Assembly: GCF_028912405.1 (NCBI RefSeq)
Contig: NZ_JAKELO010000002.1
Coordinates: forward strand, 62,001-126,000
Source of the DNA: Methanogenium marinum
Lineage (GTDB): Archaea; Halobacteriota; Methanomicrobia; Methanomicrobiales; Methanomicrobiaceae
Reading direction: 5' to 3'
Length of the DNA stretch: 64,000 nt
Position 1 is the stretch's first letter. Each line of letters starts with the position of its first letter. Below are positions 9,892-19,672 of the stretch, piece after piece. A model generated the notes under the pieces. That model was not told where the DNA came from. It searched no databases and worked only from the letters and a program-made list of their open reading frames with translations. The position numbers and the translations under genes are program-made.

Positions 9892-9901
9892 TTTTTTTTT
9901 T
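9892..9901 (+). terminator. T-run terminator
   Basis: A run of ten T residues lies 8-17 nt after the stop of the PAPS-reductase-like gene, with no hairpin, as expected for archaeal transcription termination. Confidence 0.5.
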
Positions 9902-9947
9902 AATCAGGACCACATTAACGGGGAATATTTTTTAGCTATTGCAAAAA

Positions 9948-9957
9948 GGTTATATAG
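9948..9957 (+). promoter_or_regulatory. TATA box of the grpE-dnaK-dnaJ operon
   Basis: GGTTATATAG preceded by a purine-rich AAAAAGG (possible BRE) lies about 60 nt before the grpE ATG. A ribosome site, GGTGA, sits 5 nt before that ATG. Confidence 0.55.
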
Positions 9958-10015
9958 AACTCCTGACCATAAATTATGTATATCGATCACGATATGCCAC
10001 CCGGCAGGTGAAATC

Positions 10016-10567
10016 ATGACAGATAATCCAGACATGAAAAAAGATGAAACATCTGCTCCTTTGGATGGCACCCCGTCCGTTGATATGGCAGAAAATGATC
10101 AGACCGAACTGACAGACGCTGAACGTCTGGTTGAACTCTACAGAGAGTGCGATGATCAAAACAAACGGTACCTGAGGCTTGCTGCTGATTTTGAGAACTA
10201 TAAAAGACGGGTCTCACGTGAAACAGAAGATCGCTCGAACCGTGCTGTGGAACAATTTGCACGTGAAGTGCTGGTTATTGCTGACAACATCGAACGGGCA
10301 CTGGCATCAGATGAAAGCACCCTTCGTGAAGGAGTCGAACAGATTCATAAACTTCTTGAATCAGTCATGGACCATCATGATATCACTAAGATCGAATGTC
10401 TGAATCTTCCATTTGACCCGGAGACACAGGAAGCAGTGGCATATGTACCTTCAGACTGTAATGAAGGAACAGTCATTGATGAAATCGAACCGGGATACAG
10501 CAGAAAAGGGAAAGTAATTCGCTGCGCACGAGTCGCAGTGTCACAGGGAAAAACAACAGAGGCATAA
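10016..10567 (+). CDS. grpE: GrpE nucleotide exchange factor
   Basis: The 183-residue protein has an acidic, low-complexity N-terminus (1-40), a long coiled-coil helix (about 40-90, with the family motif [14 protein letters not shown]), and a C-terminal beta domain ending in [14 protein letters not shown]. It releases ADP from DnaK. It is followed by dnaK after a 4-nt gap and then by dnaJ, forming the complete bacterial-type Hsp70 operon. These genes are generally thought to have reached archaea by transfer from bacteria. Confidence 0.96.
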   Translation: MTDNPDMKKDETSAPLDGTPSVDMAENDQTELTDAERLVELYRECDDQNKRYLRLAADFENYKRRVSRETEDRSNRAVEQFAREVLVIADNIERALASDESTLREGVEQIHKLLESVMDHHDITKIECLNLPFDPETQEAVAYVPSDCNEGTVIDEIEPGYSRKGKVIRCARVAVSQGKTTEA

Positions 10568-10571
10568 AATT

Positions 10572-12419
10572 ATGGCATCAGAAAAGATTCTCGGAATTGA
10601 CCTTGGTACAACAAACTCATGTATGTCAATTATGGAAGGCGGAAAATCCATCGTCATTCCAAATGCAGAAGGCGGACGGACAACACCATCCGTTGTTGCA
10701 TTCTCTAAAGAAGGAGAACGTCTGGTTGGAAATGTCGCAAAGAGGCAGGCAGTCACCAACCCCGGACGTACAATCATCTCAATTAAACGTGATATGGGAT
10801 CGACCCGGAAAGTCAAGATTGATGATAAGGAGTACACCCCGCAGGAAATATCAGCAATGATTCTTCAGAAGATGAAGACAGATGCTGAAGGATACCTCGG
10901 TGAAAAGATTACCAAAGCGGTCATCACCGTCCCTGCATACTTCAATGATTCCCAGCGTCAGGCAACCAAAGACGCAGGTAAAATTGCAGGCCTTGAAGTC
11001 ATGCGTATCATCAATGAACCGACCGCAAGTGCTCTTGCATACGGCATTGACAAAGAAGAAGAATCAACAGTCCTTGTCTATGATCTCGGTGGCGGTACAT
11101 TCGATGTCTCTGTGATGACACTGGGTGACGGTGTCTTTGAAGTGCAGGCAACAGCCGGAGACAACCATCTTGGTGGAGATGACTTTGACCAGTGTGTCAT
11201 GACATACCTTGTTGATGAATTCAAAAAGCAGGAAGGTATTGACCTTACCAAAGATCCAATGGCCATGCAGCGTCTCCGTGATGCAGCAGAAAATGCAAAA
11301 AAAGAGCTTTCAACGCTCCAGAAGACAAATATCAACCTGCCGTATATCACAACAGACGCAGCAGGCCCCAAATTCCTCGATATCGACCTTACCCGTGCAA
11401 AGTTTGAGCAGCTGATTGGGAAACTGGTCGACAAAACCCTGGGCCCGGTCAGACAGGCTCTTGACGATGCTGGTCTCACCGCAGGTGGAATCGACCACGT
11501 CCTCCTCGTTGGCGGTTCAACACGCGTACCGATGGTTCAGGAGAAAGTCAAAGATATCCTGAAAAAGGACGCAGACAAAGGTCTCAATCCAGACGAATGT
11601 GTTGCACTTGGTGCTGCAATTCAGGGTGGAGTTCTGACCGGTGAAACAAAAGATGTTGTCCTTCTGGATGTCACACCGCTCACCCTCTCCATTGAAACAA
11701 TGGGTGGAATTGCTACAAAACTCATTGAACGAAACACCACCATCCCGACACGAAAAAGCCAGATCTTTACCACTGCAGCAGACAAGCAGACAAGTGTTGA
11801 AATTCATGTTGTGCAGGGTGAACGTGCTCTTGCCAAAGACAACTTTACCCTCGGTAAATTCCAGCTGACCGGTATTCCACCTGCACCCCGTGGCATTCCG
11901 CAGATTGAAGTGACATTCGATATCGATGCAAACGGTATCATCAATGTCTCGGCAAAAGACCTTGGAAGCGGAAACGAACAGAACATCACAATCTCCGGTG
12001 ACAAACATCTCTCTGATGATGAAATTGATGAGATGGTCAATAAAGCCAAAGATTATGAGGAAGAGGACAAGCAGAAGCGCGAAGATATCGAAATCCGCAA
12101 TAACGCAGATACTGCTGTTTTCACCTCTGAAAAACTTCTGAAGGACTCTGCTGACAAAATCACGGAAGATGAGAAGAAGTCCATTGAGGATGCCGCAGAG
12201 AAGGTAAAAACCGCTCTTGAAGGTGACGTAACAGAGACCATCAAGACCGAAACCGAGGCACTCACAGAAGCAGTTTATGCAGTAACCATCCGTCTGTATC
12301 AGGAAGCTGCTGCTGAAGCACAGGCTGCGGGTGAAACCGGTGAACCTCAGGCATCTGCAGAGGATGACGATTCCGTTGTCGATGCAGACTATGAAGTTCA
12401 GGACGAAAAGAAAGAGTGA
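10572..12419 (+). CDS. dnaK: Molecular chaperone DnaK (Hsp70)
   Basis: This is a full-length Hsp70 of 615 residues. The ATPase domain has [10 protein letters not shown] (residues 7-16), [10 protein letters not shown] near 170 and [10 protein letters not shown] near 310. The substrate domain follows, with the helical lid and an acidic tail ending in EVQDEKKE. The lack of the about 25-residue insert in the first ATPase quadrant seen in Gram-negative DnaK (NPGRT is followed at once by [10 protein letters not shown]) agrees with archaeal and Gram-positive forms. It lies between grpE and dnaJ. Confidence 0.97.
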   Translation: MASEKILGIDLGTTNSCMSIMEGGKSIVIPNAEGGRTTPSVVAFSKEGERLVGNVAKRQAVTNPGRTIISIKRDMGSTRKVKIDDKEYTPQEISAMILQKMKTDAEGYLGEKITKAVITVPAYFNDSQRQATKDAGKIAGLEVMRIINEPTASALAYGIDKEEESTVLVYDLGGGTFDVSVMTLGDGVFEVQATAGDNHLGGDDFDQCVMTYLVDEFKKQEGIDLTKDPMAMQRLRDAAENAKKELSTLQKTNINLPYITTDAAGPKFLDIDLTRAKFEQLIGKLVDKTLGPVRQALDDAGLTAGGIDHVLLVGGSTRVPMVQEKVKDILKKDADKGLNPDECVALGAAIQGGVLTGETKDVVLLDVTPLTLSIETMGGIATKLIERNTTIPTRKSQIFTTAADKQTSVEIHVVQGERALAKDNFTLGKFQLTGIPPAPRGIPQIEVTFDIDANGIINVSAKDLGSGNEQNITISGDKHLSDDEIDEMVNKAKDYEEEDKQKREDIEIRNNADTAVFTSEKLLKDSADKITEDEKKSIEDAAEKVKTALEGDVTETIKTETEALTEAVYAVTIRLYQEAAAEAQAAGETGEPQASAEDDDSVVDADYEVQDEKKE

Positions 12420-12424
12420 GCAGG

Positions 12425-13552
12425 ATGTCCGGGAAAAATTACTACGATATCCTTAATGTTCCGCGTAATGCCGATGAAAAGGAGCTGAAACGTGCATACC
12501 GGAGTCTGACAAAGAAATATCACCCGGACATTAACAAGGAGGAGAACGCAGAGGAGAAATTCAAAGAGATAAATGAGGCTTACAGTGTCCTCTCTGACTC
12601 CCAGAAACGGTCCCAGTATGATCAACTGGGCCATGATTCCTATACCAACGCTTCAAAAGGTTCATACCAGGGCGGTGGACACGGGTCTGGCGGATTTAAC
12701 GCAGACTTTGGGGGATTCGGAGATATCTTTGATTCATTCTTCGGCGGCGGACGCGGTTCACAGGGGCCACAGAGCGGGTCTGACCTCTTAATGCGCATAC
12801 AAATCACCCTGCAGGATGCAGTCTTTGGCGTAGACAGGGACATTGATGTGATGCACAATGAACCCTGTTCTGCCTGTGACGGGACAGGGAGTGCAACTAA
12901 AAAGACGAATGTCTGCCCCCGTTGTGGTGGAAGCGGACAGGAACGTCGTGCAAATAATACTCCATTTGGCCAGTTTGTCAGTATGGCAACCTGTTCCCAG
13001 TGTGGGGGATCTGGTCGGATCCCTGAAGAACGCTGCAAAACCTGCAATGGCAGCGGCCATTCACGGGTAAAGAGGACAATTACCGTCAATATCCCTGCGG
13101 GGGTTGAGAGTGGTATGCGCCTGAGGATGGAAGGATACGGAGAAGCCGGTGATGCAGGTGCTCCAAATGGTGACCTCTTTATTGAGATGCATATCGCCCC
13201 GAATTCGGTATTCACCCGTATTGGCGACAATCTTGAGACCAAAGCTGATATAACTCCTGCCCAGGCAGTGGTGGGTTCATCGATTACGATTAAGACAATT
13301 GATGGCAGGAAAATTGATCTGAAAGTGCCGGCGGGTGTGCAGTATAATATGGCGCTCAAGATCTCAGGAGAAGGCGTTCGCCGGCGTGGAAGGCCGGGAG
13401 ACCTGCTCGTCAGAATGAAAATTGTCGTTCCAAAGCACCCTGGTTCAGAGGAGAAGGAATTATATGAAAAAATCCTTGAACTGGAAGGGAATAAAGAATC
13501 CGGCCATGGGTCAAAAGGATTTTTTAAGGACCTAAAAGACAAAATAAAATAA
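12425..13552 (+). CDS. dnaJ: Co-chaperone DnaJ (Hsp40)
   Basis: About 375 residues: J domain with the HPD motif (KYHPDIN), a Gly/Phe-rich linker, a zinc domain with four CxxCxGxG repeats ([32 protein letters not shown]), and the C-terminal substrate-binding domains. It stimulates DnaK ATP hydrolysis. An in-frame GTG at 12416 overlaps the dnaK stop, but the ATG at 12425 ([10 protein letters not shown]) suits the conserved N-terminus better, with GAGTGAG about 7 nt upstream. It is the last gene of the operon. Confidence 0.96.
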   Translation: MSGKNYYDILNVPRNADEKELKRAYRSLTKKYHPDINKEENAEEKFKEINEAYSVLSDSQKRSQYDQLGHDSYTNASKGSYQGGGHGSGGFNADFGGFGDIFDSFFGGGRGSQGPQSGSDLLMRIQITLQDAVFGVDRDIDVMHNEPCSACDGTGSATKKTNVCPRCGGSGQERRANNTPFGQFVSMATCSQCGGSGRIPEERCKTCNGSGHSRVKRTITVNIPAGVESGMRLRMEGYGEAGDAGAPNGDLFIEMHIAPNSVFTRIGDNLETKADITPAQAVVGSSITIKTIDGRKIDLKVPAGVQYNMALKISGEGVRRRGRPGDLLVRMKIVVPKHPGSEEKELYEKILELEGNKESGHGSKGFFKDLKDKIK

Positions 13553-13570
13553 TCTGAAAATACCTTCTTC

Positions 13571-13577
13571 TTTTTTT
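13571..13577 (+). terminator. T-run terminator after dnaJ
   Basis: A pyrimidine stretch with seven consecutive T residues lies 19 nt after the dnaJ stop. It has no hairpin and is the likely end of the chaperone operon. Confidence 0.4.
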
Positions 13578-13680
13578 CCGAACAATTCACGGCAGTATTG
13601 CCAAAAATGAGTTGTCAGGACGTATTCATACCAATTCCAAAGAAGTTATCCCTCCGGATGGAGTAGAATTATACCCGCAT

Positions 13681-14634
13681 ATGAAATGTATCCTTGAGCT
13701 CTCCGGAGAGCATCCTGAACTTCCGTTTGCAGAAGCTGAAGCATTCGCCTGCATAGAAGAAAAAGCAACACAGGTAGCTGTAGTTGAATGCCCGGACCCT
13801 GTTGCCTGTGGCAAACTCGCTATGGCACATACCGTCATGGAATTTCTGGGCAGATGCGATGCCAATAAAGCCAGTATCACCACCATGCTTCAGGCACTCT
13901 CTATTACAACTGAAGAGACATTTGCCGCACGCGTACGGAAGATGGTGGATGCCCCTACAACAATGTCACAGCTCTCACTTGAGAAGCTGATAGGCTCGAA
14001 TATAGATGGCCCTGTCTCACTGGATGCACCCGTGACTGAATATCGTGCCCTTATCGCCGGCACCATATGTTATTTCGGGCGGGTTATTCTGCATATCGAC
14101 AGAGGGAGTTACCAGTACAGAAATCCAATGCGCAGGCCGTTCTTTCACCCTGGTGTGATGATGCCACTCACTGCCCGCACCCTGGTGAACCTTTCGCAGG
14201 CAAAACCAGGAGATCTCATCTGTGACCCATTCTGCGGAACAGGTGGCGTGCTTCTGGAGGCAAAACTCTGCGGAATGAAAATAATCGGAAGTGATATGGA
14301 CCCGATGATGATTGAAGGCTGCAGCAAAAATCTGCCGGAAACCGATCTCTTCCTTGCGGATGCAACGACTCTTCCCCTTGGGGACAATTCCATTGATGCT
14401 GTGGTAACTGACCTGCCCTATGGTCATTCTGTGTGCATCATGGCAGAGTCAATGGACCAGCTGTACTCGGATTCACTGCGTGAAATTCGGAGAATTGTCA
14501 AACCAGGCGGACGATGTGTCATTGTGACTCATGTGGATATCCAGCCACTTGCAGAAAAGGAATTTACCGTAGTCAGGAAATTTTACCAGCGAATACACAA
14601 AAGTCTGACACGGCAAATATTAATCTTACAATAA
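13681..14634 (+). CDS. THUMP-type tRNA guanine-N2 methyltransferase (Trm11/Trm-G10 family)
   Basis: The 317-residue protein has a THUMP-like N-terminal RNA-binding region and a Rossmann methyltransferase domain. SAM motif I is DPFCGTGGVLLEA, and motif IV is DLPYGHS, the (N/D)PPY-type catalytic loop of amino-group methyltransferases. Archaeal members modify guanine 10 of tRNA. The frame is open back to a TTG at 13612, but MKCILELSGEHPELPFAEAE is the natural N-terminus of the family, so the ATG at 13681 is used. No good ribosome site is seen at either start. Confidence 0.85.
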   Translation: MKCILELSGEHPELPFAEAEAFACIEEKATQVAVVECPDPVACGKLAMAHTVMEFLGRCDANKASITTMLQALSITTEETFAARVRKMVDAPTTMSQLSLEKLIGSNIDGPVSLDAPVTEYRALIAGTICYFGRVILHIDRGSYQYRNPMRRPFFHPGVMMPLTARTLVNLSQAKPGDLICDPFCGTGGVLLEAKLCGMKIIGSDMDPMMIEGCSKNLPETDLFLADATTLPLGDNSIDAVVTDLPYGHSVCIMAESMDQLYSDSLREIRRIVKPGGRCVIVTHVDIQPLAEKEFTVVRKFYQRIHKSLTRQILILQ

Positions 14635-14685
14635 TTCAGGAGCACAACAAAGTGCAGTATCCTGAAAACATATAATCGAAAAATA

Positions 14686-14694
14686 TTTTTTTTT
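14686..14694 (+). terminator. T-run terminator
   Basis: Nine consecutive T residues lie about 50 nt after the methyltransferase stop, in a 222-nt spacer that otherwise holds only AT-rich promoter-like sequence (TTATTATATC near 14796-14805) for the next gene. Confidence 0.4.
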
Positions 14695-14856
14695 AAAAAT
14701 GCCCTGATCAGGTACCTTCAGTTCGGCGTCAGTCAAAAGAAACGTTCGCCACTCTAATATAGTATCCGGTTGAAAGTAAGTGCAGGCAACACGGATTATT
14801 ATATCAATATCATTATACTCTATTCCGCATTGCCTGAATAAAAAACAGGTTTAGAC

Positions 14857-16002
14857 ATGAATACTCTTAGGTGGATAAAGGAATCTTTTAGATCCTGTAA
14901 TCCAAACAAAGCAATTTCAGTACGGGCAATCCGGCACCTGAAAAAAATTGAAAAAAAGCAGCTTTTTTCAGAGGACATTTCAACCATGCGTGCAGCGGAA
15001 GGACGATGGTTTGAATCTCTGATGTATGAAATGCTGCTGGAATTTTCACGCAGGTCAAACAACATCACATATATCGTCCGGAAAGGAGCAGATGCACCCT
15101 TCCCCTCAATCCCCGCAAAATTTGGGCAGAATGGCCTGTATTTTTCGAATCGGGGAGATATCAATGTTCGCGGCAATGGGCAGGATATTGCTGAAGTGGA
15201 TATGCTCTTTGTCGGAGGAGACGGAAAGGTAGGATTTGCAGAGGTCGTCACATCCGGGACAGAATTAAAAGAACTCAGAGAAGAGGTCCACTATAAAAAG
15301 AAACTTTTTGGATACCTCTATGGCCAGATAACGGTGCCATTTGTTCTTTTTTCGTCTGTTGACATCTCACGATCATCAGTGGTCAAAAAACTGATGCATG
15401 AAACAGAGAGTGTCCTTATCGTAACAAAGTCATGTGAGACACTGAAACATCTTCTGAATAGTAATTCAACCAGAGGCATTCCACGCAAACCACTCAAAAA
15501 CGCAAAACTTATCGACGTTTCGGCCCTTCAGCCACGGCGACCCTTTGACTACAAACTCATTCATGATTACCGAAGGGACAGAGTTCTTGCAGAAATAACT
15601 GCCGGCAGACCAAAAGAAGAGTTTAGTGAGAAGGATGAACTCCCGCCTCTGGCAAAAAAACTGCTATTAGGTGCCCTTTATGAATCAGGATCGAAGGAAA
15701 TATGGAAAGGAAAAAAACTGCTCATAAAAGGCACGCCATATGATCAGGAAAAAATCAGCAAAGAATTCTCAAAAATAATCATTGCACTGGATATCCCGGA
15801 ATTTGAGCCGGTCATATACCTTCGGTCACGAAACAAGAAAGAATATCTGAAAGTCGTTGTCAGAAAATCAGGCGGGTTCCGTGTTGAAAGTAAACGAACT
15901 CCCCAGATGACAGGATTTTTCCTCTGGCTGGAATCCCTTAAGCCAACACTCGGTGGAGAGGTCTGCCGGGAATATGCAGATTTATTCCTGACACGGGCCT
16001 GA
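14857..16002 (+). CDS. Uncharacterised protein with a possible PD-(D/E)xK-like core
   Basis: I do not recognise this 381-residue basic protein. Around residues 108-128 it has EVDMLFVGGDGKVGFAEVV, an acidic residue, hairpin and second acidic residue layout like PD-(D/E)xK nucleases, although the final lysine is replaced. Further on are a lysine-rich region (210-290) and a C-terminal domain ending in SLKPTLGGEVCREYADLFL. A weak AGGT site lies just upstream of ATG 14857. It is a single-gene unit. Base composition and codon use resemble the core genes around it, so it is probably a lineage-specific core protein. Confidence 0.7.
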   Translation: MNTLRWIKESFRSCNPNKAISVRAIRHLKKIEKKQLFSEDISTMRAAEGRWFESLMYEMLLEFSRRSNNITYIVRKGADAPFPSIPAKFGQNGLYFSNRGDINVRGNGQDIAEVDMLFVGGDGKVGFAEVVTSGTELKELREEVHYKKKLFGYLYGQITVPFVLFSSVDISRSSVVKKLMHETESVLIVTKSCETLKHLLNSNSTRGIPRKPLKNAKLIDVSALQPRRPFDYKLIHDYRRDRVLAEITAGRPKEEFSEKDELPPLAKKLLLGALYESGSKEIWKGKKLLIKGTPYDQEKISKEFSKIIIALDIPEFEPVIYLRSRNKKEYLKVVVRKSGGFRVESKRTPQMTGFFLWLESLKPTLGGEVCREYADLFLTRA

Positions 16003-16032
16003 CCACGAATTCAGACGCAGAAAGATCTGAAT

Positions 16033-16437
16033 TTACTGCTTGGCCTGTTTTTCACCGGACGTATCTTCTGTATACCTGCATCCCCGGTTTCTGCAGCAGC
16101 ATTTTTCAGTTTCTGAATCTGCACAGCCTGACATTTCAAGCCGTTTGCCTTCAACAAGGACTTCCACAACTTTTCTGCGACCTTCATGAAGATCACGCCA
16201 CAGGGTTTTTCTTGAGACACCCATATGTTCCGCTGCAGTTTCCTGGTCATAATCCAGTAAATCGACCAGTCTGAGGGCTTCAAGCTCTTCCGGTTCAAGT
16301 ACATTCACCCGCCCCTCAGTATCAGGATTGCAGCATGGCTGAAAACAGCGGTATTGTGAATCCTTATTCAAAAATCGTCTTTTTCGGGGCCTTCCCCGTC
16401 GGGCAGGTTTATTTTCCCCGGTATTACACCCTCTCAT
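16033..16437 (-). CDS. DUF134 family HTH protein
   Basis: The 134-residue protein starts with a basic RGRPRKRR segment, followed by a cysteine pair (CFQPCC), then a sigma-70 region-4-like helix-turn-helix: LEPEELEALRLVDLLDYDQETAAEHMGVSRKTLWRDLHEGRRKV (about residues 47-90). That order is diagnostic of the DUF134/UPF0251 family. The tail has a further cysteine cluster (CCCRNRGC), suggesting metal or redox sensing. Targets are unknown. Confidence 0.85.
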   Translation of the reverse strand: MRGCNTGENKPARRGRPRKRRFLNKDSQYRCFQPCCNPDTEGRVNVLEPEELEALRLVDLLDYDQETAAEHMGVSRKTLWRDLHEGRRKVVEVLVEGKRLEMSGCADSETEKCCCRNRGCRYTEDTSGEKQAKQ

Positions 16438-16498
16438 CTGTACAGGTTTTTCTATTACAGATTATTTATGCATACGTAATTTGGTTTCTTTTACCGGA

Positions 16499-17068
16499 TT
16501 ATGTCTCATGACTGACAAACGTTGTGAGAAACCGTTCCACCACCCATGTGTTACGCACCTCCGGGTGAAACATGACTCCATACACCGGGTTTGCCTGATG
16601 CCGCACTGCCTGAATGCAGGTATCTGATTCTGCGATAACGGTAAATTCATTCCCGGGGACGGTGGCAAACCGGTGCAGTTCATACGCTATCCACGCATCC
16701 TCACAAAATATCGGATCATCTGATACTCTGCACCGGACAGAAGTCATACCAATTTCCGGATTCGCTTCGATACTGCCGCCATATGCAAGAATTACCGCCT
16801 GCATACCGGCACATATTCCCAGAACCGGGATTGATTGTTCCGGAATCCATGTGAAACAATCTTTCATTTCAGAAAACAGATTGTCTTTCAGCGGCGTCCC
16901 GCAGAGAATCACGGCATCTATGGTATCTTTTTTCAGGTGCTCCCATTCGGTAAAATGACAGATTTCATATTGATATCCACACCCCTTCACAATATCTGCA
17001 ATTGGGCGGACGAATTCATCTTCGCCAAGAGAACCCGGACGGTAACAGAGGTCTATCAGAAGGATAAT
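16499..17068 (-). CDS. Class I glutamine amidotransferase domain protein, apparent ATT start
   Basis: The glutaminase nucleophile elbow GICAGMQ (Cys86) and the HPEV catalytic His168/Glu170 are both present, so it should hydrolyse glutamine to ammonia. The first standard start codon is a GTG at 16990, but that would remove the conserved first strand. The frame continues upstream with IILLIDLCYRPGS, a typical amidotransferase beginning, back to a TAA ending at 17069. A strong GAGGTGA site lies 7 nt before an ATT at 17068, which is therefore taken as the start (189 residues). The gene overlaps the end of the Dph6-like ligase gene by 13 nt. The partner is probably that PP-loop ligase. Confidence 0.75.
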   Translation of the reverse strand: MILLIDLCYRPGSLGEDEFVRPIADIVKGCGYQYEICHFTEWEHLKKDTIDAVILCGTPLKDNLFSEMKDCFTWIPEQSIPVLGICAGMQAVILAYGGSIEANPEIGMTSVRCRVSDDPIFCEDAWIAYELHRFATVPGNEFTVIAESDTCIQAVRHQANPVYGVMFHPEVRNTWVVERFLTTFVSHET

Positions 17069-17745
17069 TTATCTCTCACCTCAGCGTGTTGAATGCTAAA
17101 CCGGCCGTTGTAATTCGCATATACTGACTCTGACCGGAGGATAACAAGTTTTTTGGTGAAAAACGGTGCGTCAGTCACCAGAGTCTCAAGTTCTCCCCCT
17201 TCGCCGGTGAGGGTGATACCATATTTTGCTGCATATATTCGCAAGAGGCGGAGTGCTTCATTGTCAATACGTCTTCCCAGCCAGGTTTCATCAAATGGAG
17301 CAGAGAATACCCCGGAGACAATGACAACAAATCCCTCATCAATCAGCGTCTGCATATACCAGTCCTGGTCAATGTGCCAGAGCGGATTATAACACCAGAG
17401 ACTAAGGGCATCACAAATTTTCTGAATCCGGGTGGCCTGGTACACAGAGAGAACGGCCCCCGTTACAATGCCCTCAATACCATATTGCTCCACCGCAAGG
17501 GTTATCGCTTTTTTTAAGTCTTCAAGTTCCTCTTCTTCAACCCCTTTTGTGATATACTCCAGTATGGGAATGCCCATCGCCTCTGCCTGTAATGACGTGA
17601 GATGAATATTTGGCGTATGGAACATGTAACTCTCACTATTTTCAGATACAAGAGCGATAAGACAGGAAACCTCTTCTTTCTGCATTGCCTGATATGTGGC
17701 ATATACTGAGTCTTTGCCGCCGGAAAAAAGCACACCAAGTTTCAT
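17056..17745 (-). CDS. Dph6-type diphthine-ammonia ligase family protein (PP-loop ATPase)
   Basis: About 229 residues start MKLGVLFSGGKDSVYA, a PP-loop pyrophosphatase motif, and contain GEGGELETLVTDAPFF near residue 180, the hallmark of the ATP-PPi family that adenylates and amidates diphthine on elongation factor 2 (Dph6/DUF71). In-frame ATGs at 17760 and 17796 would add 5 or 17 residues; the homology start is used. Its end overlaps the glutamine amidotransferase gene, so the pair may act as ligase plus ammonia donor. Confidence 0.85.
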   Translation of the reverse strand: MKLGVLFSGGKDSVYATYQAMQKEEVSCLIALVSENSESYMFHTPNIHLTSLQAEAMGIPILEYITKGVEEEELEDLKKAITLAVEQYGIEGIVTGAVLSVYQATRIQKICDALSLWCYNPLWHIDQDWYMQTLIDEGFVVIVSGVFSAPFDETWLGRRIDNEALRLLRIYAAKYGITLTGEGGELETLVTDAPFFTKKLVILRSESVYANYNGRFSIQHAEVRDKLSF

Positions 17746-17979
17746 TGTATTGTAAGACATCCTTTGTTTTTCATATGTGTCAGGCAGGCCTGACATTTGT
17801 ATGAATAGTCTCTCTCATTGAATGGATATAAAGATAAAAGGCACTGCAACAGGCAGAAAGGGAAAATGTATCCTCCTGTCTCTCACCAGAAACCTGAATT
17901 CACTCCGGGTAAACCATCAGGAATGTGTTCATCCGTTTTCCTGAATACTATGTGTCTCATCCAGTCAGGTACCAAGTAG

Positions 17980-18166
17980 TGAATAAGGGAATAACTATAT
18001 GGCATATCCACACGATTTTGATTGAAAACCAAAATGATATTATACTAAATTTGAAAACGTTCTGTTTATTTTTTGGGAATAATTCCTGATGGGTGAATTG
18101 ATTGTACAGACAAATAATTGGAGTGATTTATGGTATCCACAAAAAAAGTCTCCTTAGGGTATTGAA
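17980..18166. repeat. Direct repeat copy 1 (~187 bp)
   Basis: This segment, from the TGAATAAGGGAATAAC start to the TCCTTAGGGTATTGAA end, recurs in the same orientation at 20098-20283 with roughly four in five bases identical by eye. Blocks such as TTATACTAAATTTGAAAACG and GTGATTTATGGTATCCACA are unchanged. The two copies flank the HTH-PAS gene and the small exported protein gene. Neither copy has a convincing gene. The outer ends are weakly inverted (TTGAATAC against TTCAATAC), so a small non-autonomous mobile element is possible. Confidence 0.8.
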
Positions 18167-18302
18167 GGTCAGATGACAATTTTTGAATCCACCGCACGTT
18201 ATACTGAATTGTTCTTTGGGCGAACGAAAAAAGAGGGTGAAATTGCATGCCAATATGATTACATTGGTGTGTATATTGGTATTGATAGGCAGAGAAAATA
18301 AC

Positions 18303-18310
18303 TATTATAT
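18303..18310 (+). promoter_or_regulatory. TATA box candidate for the HTH-PAS gene
   Basis: TATTATAT lies 22-29 nt before the ATG at 18332. This is the usual archaeal TATA-to-transcription-start distance and implies a leaderless message. Confidence 0.45.
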
Positions 18311-18331
18311 ATGATGGTAACCGTATATCAC

Positions 18332-19195
18332 ATGCTTATGAAAGAAAATCATAAAGGACTGACAAAGATTCTTGAGATTTTGAAACAGAATCCACGAGGC
18401 ATGTCAGTTACGCAGATTACAGAAATTGTTGGGATGAACAGGATTACCATAGGACATTACCTGGATGTTCTGCGGACGTCCGGCGAAGTCGATATGGAAA
18501 CCTATGGTCAGTCCAAGGTATATTTCATCTCACATCGGGTGCCGATATCTGCGATGATGAATCTATCATCTGATTACGTCATTGTCCTGAATAATACCCT
18601 TAAAATCGTACAGGTAAATAACAATATTATATCACTTCTTCAGCGCAGTAAAGACGATATTATCGATGAAAATATCCAGGATATTTTGCTCCCCTACAAT
18701 ACCGGAGTAGATCTTCAGGCAAAAGTCAATCAGGCTCTGGGAGGGGAAGAAGTAACTGAAGAGATAAAAATACTGAAAGATACAGAAGAGCTCTTCTTTA
18801 AAATGAAAGTAATTCCTACCGTTTTTGCAGATGGTTCACCTGGAATTACCATTATTCTTGAAGACATCACTGAATATCAAAGGTCAATAAAAGCGCTTCA
18901 GGAAAGTGAGCAAAAATTCAGGGAACTGTTGAAAAATATCAGTGAACTTCTGGTGAAGGTCGAACATATTGCGGAACTGAATGACCAAATACGAAACCCG
19001 TTGCAGGTCATCATCGGCATTTCTGACCTCGAAAATCTTGAAATTGCTGATCAGATAAAAGAACAGGCAAATGAGATTGATTCAATCATCCGTCAGCTCA
19101 ATATTGGAAATATCGAAGCGGAGAATATCAGGGCTTTTTTTAAGAAATATGCTGATGCAGCAAAAGAAAGTGAGAACAATTCAGATGCTGTCTGA
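18332..19195 (+). CDS. Winged-helix / PAS sensor-regulator
   Basis: About 287 residues. Residues 1-60 form a winged helix (LEILKQNPRGMSVTQITEIVGMNRITIGHYLDVL), followed by a PAS domain (about 75-190, LSSDYVIVLNNTLKIVQVNNNI to ITIILEDITEY) and then a coiled coil. The final part resembles a histidine kinase dimerisation helix (QIRNPLQVIIGISDLE) but the phosphorylatable histidine is missing and there is no ATPase domain. It is probably a one-component regulator. ATGs at 18311 and 18338 are alternatives; 18332 suits the TATA box position. The gene sits between two copies of a ~185-bp direct repeat. Confidence 0.8.
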   Translation: MLMKENHKGLTKILEILKQNPRGMSVTQITEIVGMNRITIGHYLDVLRTSGEVDMETYGQSKVYFISHRVPISAMMNLSSDYVIVLNNTLKIVQVNNNIISLLQRSKDDIIDENIQDILLPYNTGVDLQAKVNQALGGEEVTEEIKILKDTEELFFKMKVIPTVFADGSPGITIILEDITEYQRSIKALQESEQKFRELLKNISELLVKVEHIAELNDQIRNPLQVIIGISDLENLEIADQIKEQANEIDSIIRQLNIGNIEAENIRAFFKKYADAAKESENNSDAV

Positions 19196-19672
19196 AAAAC
19201 GATAACATACCTTCAGGATTCTATACTTTTTTTATTATTTTTTCCCGCCATCAGTTTCAGGGAACATCATTGTTACGCCTCTGGCAGGTATAATAACCAG
19301 ATATCGCCTGAATTAAATAACGTATCAGTCCATTCCACCGATCACCTTGACATAGGTGCCGGTGCCTATGCCTCTCCTGGAATAACGAATAGAATCGATA
19401 CCGCCATCCCAAAAACACGCTCCTATATTCTCTGTCATTCTCACAGGTAGTCAAAACAATGGCACTTAACAGTCTCCGGGGGGAAGGAACTACCGCCCTG
19501 AAGAGAGGATGTGATACCCACACCATCTGATCCGTTCAATCCTCTTTTAGGAGGTGACGTCTGTTTCCTGCGCTGGAAAAACGAAGAATTATCCTGAAAA
19601 TGGCCCATCCTGTATTCCTCAGCCATATCTATTATCCATGGCTGATTCTCCCAAATCAATAATCCAAAATGA
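19196..19672. other. 477-nt spacer with T-run, no gene recognised
   Basis: Two T-runs (19227-19233 and 19238-19243) follow the HTH-PAS gene and are the likely terminator. The rest has short open frames on the minus strand with no conserved appearance. I see no RNA gene or repeat. Confidence 0.5.

Noticed and set aside
18066..18248. 60-codon minus-strand frame overlapping direct repeat copy 1
   Set aside because: The corresponding frame is not kept in copy 2, so the repeat is not coding.
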